Shown here in pieces: positions 1-4,614 of a stretch of DNA of 5,324 nucleotides. The notes under the pieces are model-generated. The model did not search any database and had not been told where the DNA came from. It saw only the letters and a list, made by a program, of their open reading frames with translations. Each line of letters begins with the position of its first letter. The first letter of the stretch is position 1. The position numbers and the translations under genes were made by a program. Source of the DNA: Candidatus Omnitrophota bacterium (GTDB lineage Bacteria; Omnitrophota; Koll11; Gorgyraeales; Gorgyraeaceae); assembly GCA_018818505.1 (NCBI GenBank), contig JAHIRR010000246.1, positions 1 to 5,324 of the forward strand, in the 5' to 3' direction.

Positions 1-332
1 GCAACAGTTACAATGATCTTGTACCCCTCTGTAATGGCCAGGATCTGTGTTATCATTATGCCGTCAATGTCATCAGTCACAGCAGCGCTCGGCCCCCTAT
101 CGATCTTAACTGTCTGAGTTAAAGGATAATTTGGAAGCAGGATATTTTCGTAGGAGGTGCTTCGTAGATTTTCTATCTCAGCCTGTGCCACGTTCATCGC
201 CATTACCTTATGCCTTGCGATCGCTGACTGAATGCCGCCCAGGGAATACAGCCTCATCATACCCACCAGCATAAAGGCAATGATAAATATACTAATTGTT
301 ACCTCAATTAGAGTAATACCCCTATTCCTCAT
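1..332 (-). CDS. Type IV prepilin-like protein, PilV/GspI type (partial)
   Basis: Reading the minus strand from the ATG at 332 gives 110 complete codons with no stop before the left edge, so the 3' end is missing. The N-terminus is a classic prepilin: short basic leader MRNRG, then ITLIEV with Glu at mature position +5, then a hydrophobic helix to about residue 27. Prepilin peptidase would cut after Gly5. The following stretch, AMNVAQAEIENLR at about residues 45-57, is typical of PilV/GspI-like minor pilins. The start is supported by GGAG at 337-340 (minus strand), 4 nt before the ATG, and by a good promoter upstream. The product would be an inner-membrane minor pilin assembled into a type IV pilus or type II secretion pseudopilus. 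It is divergent from a second PilV-like gene at 431, so the two may be paralogues. The exact subtype is inferred. Confidence 0.85.
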   Translation of the reverse strand, partial: MRNRGITLIEVTISIFIIAFMLVGMMRLYSLGGIQSAIARHKVMAMNVAQAEIENLRSTSYENILLPNYPLTQTVKIDRGPSAAVTDDIDGIMITQILAITEGYKIIVTV

Positions 333-361
333 ATCACTCCCCACACATTACCTCTACTATA

Positions 362-390
362 AGTATACCACTAAAATAAAAGCGGTTCAA
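362..390 (-). promoter_or_regulatory. Predicted sigma70 promoter for the minus-strand prepilin
   Basis: On the minus strand, TTGAAC (390-385) lies 17 nt before TATACT (367-362). The -10 is preceded by TGG, giving an extended -10. The predicted start near 355 leaves a leader of about 23 nt holding the GGAG ribosome site. An alternative -10, TATAGT (361-356), overlaps. This is prediction from consensus match only. Confidence 0.5.
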
Positions 391-399
391 TATGTGCCC

Positions 400-428
400 T
401 TGCAATTTTTAATAATGTAAAGTAAACT
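400..428 (+). promoter_or_regulatory. Weak candidate promoter for the plus-strand pilin operon
   Basis: TTGCAA (400-405), a 17-nt spacer, then TAAACT (423-428) is the best pair I find just before the operon. It is a weak match. It would place the transcript start around 435, at or past the annotated ATG at 431 and close to the alternative ATG at 437. An upstream pair (TTCAAT 386-391 with TAATAA 410-415) is an alternative and would give a short normal leader. Confidence 0.25.
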
Positions 429-430
429 AT

Positions 431-883
431 ATGAAGATGAAAAATAAAGGGTTCACGTTATTAGAACTAATGATAACAGCTGCCATATTGGTTATAGCCA
501 TAACAGGGCTTTTAGCGCTATTTACAGGTCTTTCTTCCCTTAATCAAAATTCGAAAAACATCACGCTGGCCATGATAGCATGTCAGGATAAAATGGAAGA
601 GATCCGGGACTCGGATTTCAGCACACTGTATGTCAATTATAATGGCGCTAATTTTGATCCAGCTGGTTTTCCCACGGCTGACGCGGAAGGCGCCATATCC
701 ATAAACAACACAGACCCAGACCTTTTAGAAGTATGCGCAGCTGTTTCATGGAGGGAACGCTCGAATAGAATAATAGGTGAGGATGTAAATCTAAACGGCT
801 CTCTTGACGGAGGCGAAGACTTGAACGGAGATAACCGACTATCTTCGCCTGCTGAGATCGTAACACTGATAGGAGAAAGATGA
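431..883 (+). CDS. Type IV prepilin-like protein, PilV/GspI type, with EF-hand-like loop
   Basis: This 150-residue prepilin has leader MKMKNKG, then mature GFTLLEL-type sequence (cut after Gly7, Glu12 at +5) and a hydrophobic helix to about residue 31. TLAMIACQDKMEEIR (46-59) matches the PilV/GspI pattern and resembles the same region of the divergent gene at 1-332. Near the C-terminus Asp118, Asn120, Asn122, Ser124, Asp126 and Glu129 fit the 1-3-5-7-9-12 spacing of an EF-hand calcium loop. A degenerate second acidic loop starts at Asp130. Calcium binding in a minor pilin is plausible because some type II secretion pseudopilins bind calcium, but here it is inferred. Two cysteines (51, 102) could form a disulfide. 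There is no convincing ribosome site before 431. The ATG at 437 is an alternative start that keeps a normal leader. First gene of a three-gene prepilin operon; its stop overlaps the next start by 4 nt. Confidence 0.85.
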   Translation: MKMKNKGFTLLELMITAAILVIAITGLLALFTGLSSLNQNSKNITLAMIACQDKMEEIRDSDFSTLYVNYNGANFDPAGFPTADAEGAISINNTDPDLLEVCAAVSWRERSNRIIGEDVNLNGSLDGGEDLNGDNRLSSPAEIVTLIGER

Positions 884-1530
884 TCTTAAATTATGCCTCA
901 CTACGTTCGACAACGCGAATTCTCGCGAATCAAACGCAGATATTCGCGAATATTCGCGTTAGATTTGCGTATATTCGCGTTTTATTATTGAAATTCCATA
1001 AAATAAAAAAGTCTGCGGGCCTCTCATTGATAGAATTAATTATAGTCGTATTCTTATTCTCGATAATGACAGGCGCGATCTTTATGCTCTTGGGAACAGC
1101 AAGAAGCTGTTGGAAATCAGGCGGATCCCAGCTCAGCGTGCAGCAAGAGGCGCGAAGGGGCTTAAATACTATGGCGAAAGAGCTGCGACAGGCAAGGCTT
1201 TCTACTATCTCTGGCGTACCTGCTGATGGAACAGGCTACAGTTCCATAACATTCCAGATCCCCCAATCAATCTCTGCAGTTGGAACTACATGGTCTACTG
1301 ATATCCAATATACTGTAGGCGGTTTAAACAGTTCTCAGCTGCTCAGGACACAAGACGCAAATCAAAGAGTATTGGCAAATAATATCTCGTCACTCAACCT
1401 TAGTCGAAATGCCCCAACTCTAGATATAATAAACATTGCGCTTGGTGTACAAAAAAATACTTTTCCAGGGCTTAGCGCGATCCAAACAACCATAACTACG
1501 ACCACAGAAGTAAAGGTCAGGAATCCATGA
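880..1530 (+). CDS. Type IV prepilin-like protein, PilW/GspJ type, with unusually long leader
   Basis: The 216-residue product has its prepilin motif displaced inward. KIKKSAG (41-47) is followed by LSLIEL, so cleavage after Gly47 puts Glu52 at +5. A hydrophobic helix runs to about residue 71, then QQEARRGLNTMAKELRQA (88-105), which is characteristic of PilW/GspJ-like minor pilins. The start at 880 has AGGAG at 871-875 and overlaps the previous stop as ATGA, so it is the likely start. The leader would then be 47 residues instead of the usual 5-20. About 24 of those residues are encoded by a 70-bp imperfect palindrome (912-981) that looks inserted in frame. An internal TTG at 988 would give the ordinary leader MKFHKIKKSAG but has no ribosome site. 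The mature pilin is unaffected either way. It overlaps the next gene by 4 nt. Confidence 0.8.
   Translation: MILNYASLRSTTRILANQTQIFANIRVRFAYIRVLLLKFHKIKKSAGLSLIELIIVVFLFSIMTGAIFMLLGTARSCWKSGGSQLSVQQEARRGLNTMAKELRQARLSTISGVPADGTGYSSITFQIPQSISAVGTTWSTDIQYTVGGLNSSQLLRTQDANQRVLANNISSLNLSRNAPTLDIINIALGVQKNTFPGLSAIQTTITTTTEVKVRNP
912..981. repeat. 70-bp imperfect palindrome built of ATTCGCG/CGCGAAT units
   Basis: The stretch is an imperfect palindrome centred between 946 and 947, with about 28 of 35 base pairs matching. Its core TATTCGCGAATA (941-952) is a perfect palindrome. CGCGAAT occurs at 914, 924 and 945; ATTCGCG at 942, 952 and 973; a degenerate copy ATTTGCG lies at 963. The composition differs sharply from the flanking pilin code. 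This fits a REP-like or MITE-like intergenic repeat that landed in the 5' end of the pilin gene and stayed in frame. No target duplication is obvious. The true left edge may be further out, near 894. Confidence 0.75.
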
Positions 1531-2426
1531 TACGGACACGCTTTATTAAAGACAATAAAGGTATGATACTTGTTGCCTCATACATGGTTATTACTGTGCT
1601 TGTGGTGCTCACTGTAGGTTTTGCCACTAGAAGTATTGGTGAACAAAGAGTTGCATCTAAAGAAAAAGATTCTATACAGGCCTTTTGGCTGGCAGAAGCA
1701 GGACTAGACAAGGCCATCTCAGATCTATCAACTGCTTCTTTCTCTGCTACCTTGGGCCCAGGGAGCTACTCGACTCAAACAAGCTCTGTTTCATCTACCA
1801 GATATCTGGTAGTCTCTACAGGTGGTGTGCCAGGCATAGATACTGCAGACCCCAATAACATCGTGCGCACAATAAGGGCGATAGTGGAACAACCGGCTCT
1901 TGATGCGGATCCATCAGGGATCACTTCAGCTATTACGGCAAATGGTGATGTGGTAGTAAGAGGCAGCGCCGAGGTCAACGGTGACATAGACGCAAATTAC
2001 GTATTTGACTTTGAAGAGATCTTTGGGATCTCAAAAGAAACAATGGAAAATAGCGCCAATAATTCTTACGTAGACCCTCCTAACAATGTAACGCCTGTAA
2101 GCAATATTACATGGGTAAACCTAGACTCTCTGGAAGATTTCCGCATAACAGACAACAATTGGACGGGAGACGGCATCCTGGTAGTAAACGGAGACGCTAA
2201 AATAACAGGCGGCCACTTTGAGGGGATCATCTGGATAATAGGGTCACTATGGATAAGCGGCGACCCTATAATAGACGGGGCTATATTCGTGGAAAGCGGC
2301 ACAGAATTCGATACCACTGTAACTGGCAATCCTATTGTAAATTTTGACGGAGATGACGTGCTATCCGCCTTTGACTACCTCCCAAGCGACCTCCCTCCCT
2401 ACCTCGTTTCCTGGAAAGAAGACTAG
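1527..2426 (+). CDS. PilX/GspK-like minor pilin with repetitive, probably beta-solenoid C-terminal region
   Basis: The 299-residue product begins with a basic leader (MIRTRFIKDNKG), then a hydrophobic segment at about 13-33 without the +5 glutamate (Ala17 is at +5). Loss of Glu5 is known for GspK and PilX-like proteins, which cap the filament tip. QAFWLAEAGLDKAI (51-64) is the hallmark of the PilX N-terminal family. From about residue 135 the chain has short repeating strands such as NGDVVVRGSAEVNGDI, GILVVNGDAKITGG and GIIWIIGSLWISGDPIIDG. These look like rungs of a beta-helix similar to bactofilin-type folds. The protein ends in SWKED. The start overlaps the previous stop as ATGA. It is the third and last gene of the prepilin operon, whose I-J-K order suggests that the three form a tip or priming complex. 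I see no clear terminator after it. The fold is inferred from sequence pattern. Confidence 0.8.
   Translation: MIRTRFIKDNKGMILVASYMVITVLVVLTVGFATRSIGEQRVASKEKDSIQAFWLAEAGLDKAISDLSTASFSATLGPGSYSTQTSSVSSTRYLVVSTGGVPGIDTADPNNIVRTIRAIVEQPALDADPSGITSAITANGDVVVRGSAEVNGDIDANYVFDFEEIFGISKETMENSANNSYVDPPNNVTPVSNITWVNLDSLEDFRITDNNWTGDGILVVNGDAKITGGHFEGIIWIIGSLWISGDPIIDGAIFVESGTEFDTTVTGNPIVNFDGDDVLSAFDYLPSDLPPYLVSWKED
1795..1812. repeat. 18-bp perfect palindrome within the PilX-like gene
   Basis: CTACCAGATATCTGGTAG reads the same on both strands. It lies in the coding region linking the N-terminal helix to the repetitive domain. It could be a chance palindrome or a protein-binding site; nothing around it decides this. 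Confidence 0.6.
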
Positions 2427-2430
2427 ATTA

Positions 2431-2454
2431 GTTGACAGTTCACGGTTCACAGAT
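2431..2454 (+). repeat. Short GTTCAC tandem-like stretch after the pilin operon
   Basis: The region between the pilin operon and the marR promoter contains two GTTCAC copies 7 nt apart (2438-2443 and 2445-2450) next to the related GTTGAC (2431-2436). It resembles the degenerate short repeats common in intergenic DNA. No function is evident. Confidence 0.35.
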
Positions 2455-2474
2455 AAATAGCTAAAAGTTAAGCC

Positions 2475-2503
2475 TTGACAAAGTTAGTTTGATATGCTAA
2501 TAT
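2475..2503 (+). promoter_or_regulatory. Strong predicted sigma70 promoter of the marR-tolC-RND operon
   Basis: TTGACA (2475-2480) is the exact -35 consensus. A 17-nt spacer leads to TAATAT (2498-2503), and TG at 2495-2496 makes it an extended -10. The predicted start is near 2510, giving a leader of about 78 nt before marR. A promoter this close to consensus makes sense if it is normally held off by a repressor. Confidence 0.8.
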
Positions 2504-2526
2504 TTAGTTAGGCGAACTAACTTTGT
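2478..2526. repeat. 12-bp inverted repeat enclosing the -10 region
   Basis: ACAAAGTTAGTT (2478-2489) is perfectly repeated in inverted form as AACTAACTTTGT (2515-2526), with the -10 box between them. A third partial copy, ACAAAGTTA, lies at 2541-2549. It may reflect an additional regulator-binding arrangement or simply repeat-derived sequence. Confidence 0.6.
2504..2520. promoter_or_regulatory. Probable MarR operator, TTAGTT-N5-AACTAA
   Basis: The inverted repeat TTAGTT (2504-2509), 5 nt, AACTAA (2515-2520) directly abuts the -10 box and covers the predicted start point. Size and symmetry fit a MarR-family dimer site, and the gene just downstream encodes a MarR protein. A further TTAGTT half-site lies in the promoter spacer at 2484-2489, exactly 20 bp (about two helical turns) upstream of the one at 2504. 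Autorepression is inferred from position. Confidence 0.6.
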
Positions 2527-2549
2527 CCGCTCTAGGGCGGACAAAGTTA
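2518..2549 (+). promoter_or_regulatory. 13-bp hairpin near the 5' end of the marR transcript
   Basis: TAACTTTGTCCGC (2518-2530) pairs perfectly with GCGGACAAAGTTA (2537-2549) across the loop TCTAGG. It would start within about 10 nt of the predicted transcript 5' end and overlaps the right half of the operator. It is not followed by a T-run, so it is not a standard terminator. Roles in mRNA stability or leader folding are possible. Confidence 0.65.
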
Positions 2550-2571
2550 TCCCGAGCGAAGTCGAGGGATA
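2548..2571 (+). repeat. Second leader hairpin with GAGCGAAGTCGA loop
   Basis: TATCCC (2548-2553) pairs with GGGATA (2566-2571) around a 12-nt loop. The CCCGAGCGAAGTCGAGGG core resembles short mobile-looking repeats I recall from many bacterial genomes; that resemblance is from memory. The hairpin ends 2 nt before the marR ribosome site. Confidence 0.5.
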
Positions 2572-2573
2572 TA

Positions 2574-2581
2574 AAAGGAGG
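2574..2581 (+). promoter_or_regulatory. Strong ribosome binding site of marR
   Basis: AAAGGAGG lies 6 nt before the ATG at 2588 and matches the anti-Shine-Dalgarno sequence almost fully. It fixes the start of marR. It lies outside both leader hairpins, so it should be accessible. Confidence 0.85.
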
Positions 2582-2587
2582 ACATTT

Positions 2588-3028
2588 ATGGCTACAGTAG
2601 ACCAAATAGCCCATGAAATCTCAACCCTGATACCAAAACTCATGAGAACAGTGCAAACCAGTTCCTTATTAAAGCTTAATATCTCAAGCGCGCAGATAAT
2701 AATCCTTATAACTATACAGGCTCACGGCCAGTGCAAGACCAAGATCGTGGCTAAGGAACGCGGCATCTCCCCTCCTACTGCAACAGGCCTCATAGACAGA
2801 TTGGTCAGATCAGGCTATGTAAAGAGAAGCCCTGATCCAGAGGACAGGCGCGTCGTAATGGTATCGCTTACGAAAAAAGGTGAGAATATGGTAAAAACCC
2901 ACATGGACGCTATCCGGGATGTATGGAAAAAGATACTTGTGCGCCTGACAGCTGAGGAACAAAAACAATATCTTCATATATTAAAGAAGATCTCCGGCGC
3001 TACAGAGCCTACCTCTTCCACCGCGTAG
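2588..3028 (+). CDS. MarR-family transcriptional regulator
   Basis: The 146-residue length is typical of MarR proteins, which bind DNA as dimers and usually release it on ligand binding. The winged helix-turn-helix is clear: VAKERGISPPTATGLIDRL (about 54-72) forms the helix-turn-helix with its recognition helix. GYVKRSPDPEDRRVVMVSLT (76-95) is the beta wing with the family DxRxxxVxLT signature. N-terminal and C-terminal helices would form the dimer interface. There is one cysteine (Cys49); I cannot tell whether it is a redox sensor. It is the first gene of an apparent operon with a tolC-like gene and an RND permease, so it most likely represses its own promoter through the palindrome at 2504-2520. 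The last five codons and the TAG stop lie inside the left arm of a 52-bp perfect palindrome, so the C-terminal TSSTA is dictated by that element. Confidence 0.93.
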   Translation: MATVDQIAHEISTLIPKLMRTVQTSSLLKLNISSAQIIILITIQAHGQCKTKIVAKERGISPPTATGLIDRLVRSGYVKRSPDPEDRRVVMVSLTKKGENMVKTHMDAIRDVWKKILVRLTAEEQKQYLHILKKISGATEPTSSTA

Positions 3029-3062
3029 GTGGAATTAATTCCACCTACGCGGTGGAAGAGGT
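3011..3062. repeat. 52-bp perfect palindrome at the marR-tolC junction
   Basis: Bases 3011-3036 are the exact reverse complement of 3037-3062, with TTAA at the centre. Each 26-bp arm is itself an inverted repeat: TTCCACC-GCGTA-GGTGGAA (3016-3034) and TTCCACC-TACGC-GGTGGAA (3039-3057). The RNA could therefore fold as one very long hairpin or as two small tandem hairpins. The left arm contains the marR stop and the right arm contains the tolC ribosome site. It is followed only by TTTAAAAAAA, so intrinsic termination looks unlikely. Confidence 0.9.
3054..3061 (+). promoter_or_regulatory. Ribosome binding site of the tolC-like gene, inside the palindrome
   Basis: GGAAGAGG lies 9 nt before the ATG at 3071 and is the only purine-rich ribosome site available. 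It is entirely within the right arm of the 52-bp palindrome, paired with the marR 3' end. In the long-hairpin fold it would be hidden. A ribosome translating to the marR stop at 3028 would melt the left arm and expose it. Confidence 0.55.
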
Positions 3063-3070
3063 TTAAAAAA

Positions 3071-4537
3071 ATGAAAAAACTTTTGGTTTTCTCAATAATA
3101 ATAAACCTGGCCATCCTCCCCTCTGGCGCAGTGCTATCTCAGACAGAAAGGGTAAATGATACCTTCCTGATCTCTGTCGAGGATGTCAGATTGATCGCCA
3201 TAAGCAATAATCTAGAAATAAAACTCGCGCAGCTCGACTCAAAGATAAAAGGCACTGATCTGGGCTATAAAGAGGCGGTATTCGATACGATCTTGAATGG
3301 AGAAATAGGATATACCAATGACCAGAGAAAATCCGCTTCTTCCTTTGCCGGCACAAAAAGCATAACAAATGAATATAATATAGGTATTGATAAAAAACTT
3401 CGCAGCGGTACTGACGTTGAAATAGACCTTACAAATAGCCGAGAATGGACAGACTCAGCCTATGTCTCTACAAATCCTTACCATGAATCACAGATAGAGA
3501 TAGGCCTGACTCAGCCTATTGCAAAAAATTTCTTCGGCCTTATTGACCGCGGCAACATAGAGATCGTAAAATTGGAAATTAGAAATGCTGAGCTCGATTC
3601 ATATATAAAAATCGAGAACGCTATCATTGACGCTGAAAAGGCCTATTGGAAATTCGCGCTGGCAACAGAAGAATTCAAGATAAAAAAAGAGATGTTGAAA
3701 AAGGCAATTCGTCTTTTTAATCAATATCGCAGAAAACTAAAGATCGGCCTTGTAGAAACAGGAGATGTACTCGCCAGTGAAGCAAACATGCATGTAAGAG
3801 GAAGTGAGCTTCTCCTGGCTTCGAATGAACTAAAGAGCGCTGAAGAACTATTAAGGGTACACCTGAATATGAAAAATGATCTAAAGCTCTTCCCTATTGA
3901 TGATCTAAAGGGTAAAGAAATCAATGCTGACTTCACCGAGAGCCTTAACACTGCCTTTGAAAACAGGCGCGATTACCTGTCCAAAAAAAATGACATCGAG
4001 GCAAAAAAAGTAAAACTCCGGATGAAAAAAAATTCCTTGTTTCCCGAGATAGACCTGAACGCCACCTTTGCGACTAATGGCATTGATTCTAGATATTCCA
4101 GGGCGCTTGAGGATGTATATGAAGATTCAAATCCTAAATATTACGTGGGCATAGAGTTTAAATATCCTCTTGAGAATAATGAAGCTGAAAGCGAGCATAA
4201 AAAGGCAACTCTGGAAAAGACAAAAGCAATTATCAATCTACAGAAGACAGAACGCCAGGTCATATCAGACGTCGACGAGAAATTCAGGAATCTATCTGTA
4301 AATAAGATCAATATGTCCAGGATGCAGCGCGTTGAAAACCTCCAGCAGGGTAAATTATCTCAGGAGGAAAAACGATTTAAATACGGCCGCTCCAGCTCGG
4401 ATACGCTTATACGATATCAGGAGGATGCCTTGAACGCGAGCCTCTTGACGCAGCGTTCATATTTTGACCACCGCGTCGCCATCCTGGAACTTATGGATGC
4501 TGAAGATAGTTTTTTGAAGCGCATAGGGTTTGAGTAA
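3071..4537 (+). CDS. TolC-like outer-membrane efflux protein
   Basis: The 488-residue protein has an N-terminal signal peptide (MKKLLVFSIIINLAILPSG, probable cleavage near residue 23). Two repeats of the outer-membrane efflux family follow. The family landmarks GLVETGDVLASEANM (226-240) and FKYGRSSSDTLIRYQEDAL (436-454) occur at equivalent points of the two halves. LFPEIDLNATF (323-333) marks a beta strand, and FKYPLENNEAESEHKKA (363-379) opens the last helical stretch. Long alpha-helical segments at about 165-265 and 370-430 would form the periplasmic tunnel, with beta strands in the outer membrane. It would be the exit duct of a tripartite pump. The frame is open back to a GTG at 3029, but that would put 14 extra residues ahead of the signal peptide and start inside the palindrome, so ATG 3071 is preferred. 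The gap to marR is 42 bp; the next gene encodes the RND pump. Confidence 0.9.
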   Translation: MKKLLVFSIIINLAILPSGAVLSQTERVNDTFLISVEDVRLIAISNNLEIKLAQLDSKIKGTDLGYKEAVFDTILNGEIGYTNDQRKSASSFAGTKSITNEYNIGIDKKLRSGTDVEIDLTNSREWTDSAYVSTNPYHESQIEIGLTQPIAKNFFGLIDRGNIEIVKLEIRNAELDSYIKIENAIIDAEKAYWKFALATEEFKIKKEMLKKAIRLFNQYRRKLKIGLVETGDVLASEANMHVRGSELLLASNELKSAEELLRVHLNMKNDLKLFPIDDLKGKEINADFTESLNTAFENRRDYLSKKNDIEAKKVKLRMKKNSLFPEIDLNATFATNGIDSRYSRALEDVYEDSNPKYYVGIEFKYPLENNEAESEHKKATLEKTKAIINLQKTERQVISDVDEKFRNLSVNKINMSRMQRVENLQQGKLSQEEKRFKYGRSSSDTLIRYQEDALNASLLTQRSYFDHRVAILELMDAEDSFLKRIGFE

Positions 4538-4541
4538 TGAC

Positions 4542-4593
4542 CCTGGACAACTTCGTAAGTTACCCTTAAGGGTAACTTACGAAGTTGTCCAGG
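4542..4593. repeat. 52-bp perfect palindrome at the tolC-RND junction
   Basis: Bases 4542-4567 are the exact reverse complement of 4568-4593, centred on TTAA. Pairing extends outward as TGA (4538-4540) with TCA (4594-4596) if C4541 is bulged. Each arm contains its own inverted repeat (AACTT-CGT-AAGTT, and AACTT-ACG-AAGTT). The element starts 4 nt after the tolC stop and ends 8 nt before the RND ribosome site. No T-run follows, so it is not a standard terminator. Its sequence is unrelated to the palindrome at 3011-3062, although length and design are the same. Confidence 0.9.
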
Positions 4594-4601
4594 TCAAACA
4601 T

Positions 4602-4607
4602 AAGGAA
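4602..4607 (+). promoter_or_regulatory. Ribosome binding site of the RND gene
   Basis: AAGGAA lies 7 nt before the ATG at 4615 and decides this start over the ATG at 4608, which is in another frame and directly abuts the site. It lies just outside the palindrome that ends at 4593. Confidence 0.7.
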
Positions 4608-4614
4608 ATGAATC

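Noticed and set aside
232..420. 62-residue plus-strand reading frame
   Set aside because: It lies mostly antisense to the prepilin at 1-332, which has a clear family match, and it has no recognisable features.
648..866. Other minus-strand frames under the pilin, PilX-like and tolC-like genes (also 1517-1717, 1775-1987, 2066-2329, 3186-3368, 3721-3951)
   Set aside because: Each is opposite a well-supported plus-strand gene and shows no ribosome site or family motif.
912..981. CRISPR array or tandem repeat in the CGCGAAT-rich stretch
   Set aside because: The units are short, alternate in orientation and have no regular spacers; it is a palindrome, not an array.
2432..2459. Upstream promoter TTGACA (2432-2437) with TAAATA (2454-2459)
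   Set aside because: The -35 is perfect but the -10 is poor, and a much better promoter lies 43 bp downstream.
3029..3070. Start of the tolC-like gene at GTG 3029
   Set aside because: It adds 14 non-conserved residues ahead of a clear signal peptide, has no ribosome site, and lies inside the palindrome immediately after the marR stop. ATG 3071 is much better.
3011..3070. Palindromes at 3011-3062 and 4542-4593 as intrinsic terminators
   Set aside because: The stems are strong but no run of T follows on either strand. The downstream genes belong functionally with marR, and termination there would separate the operon.
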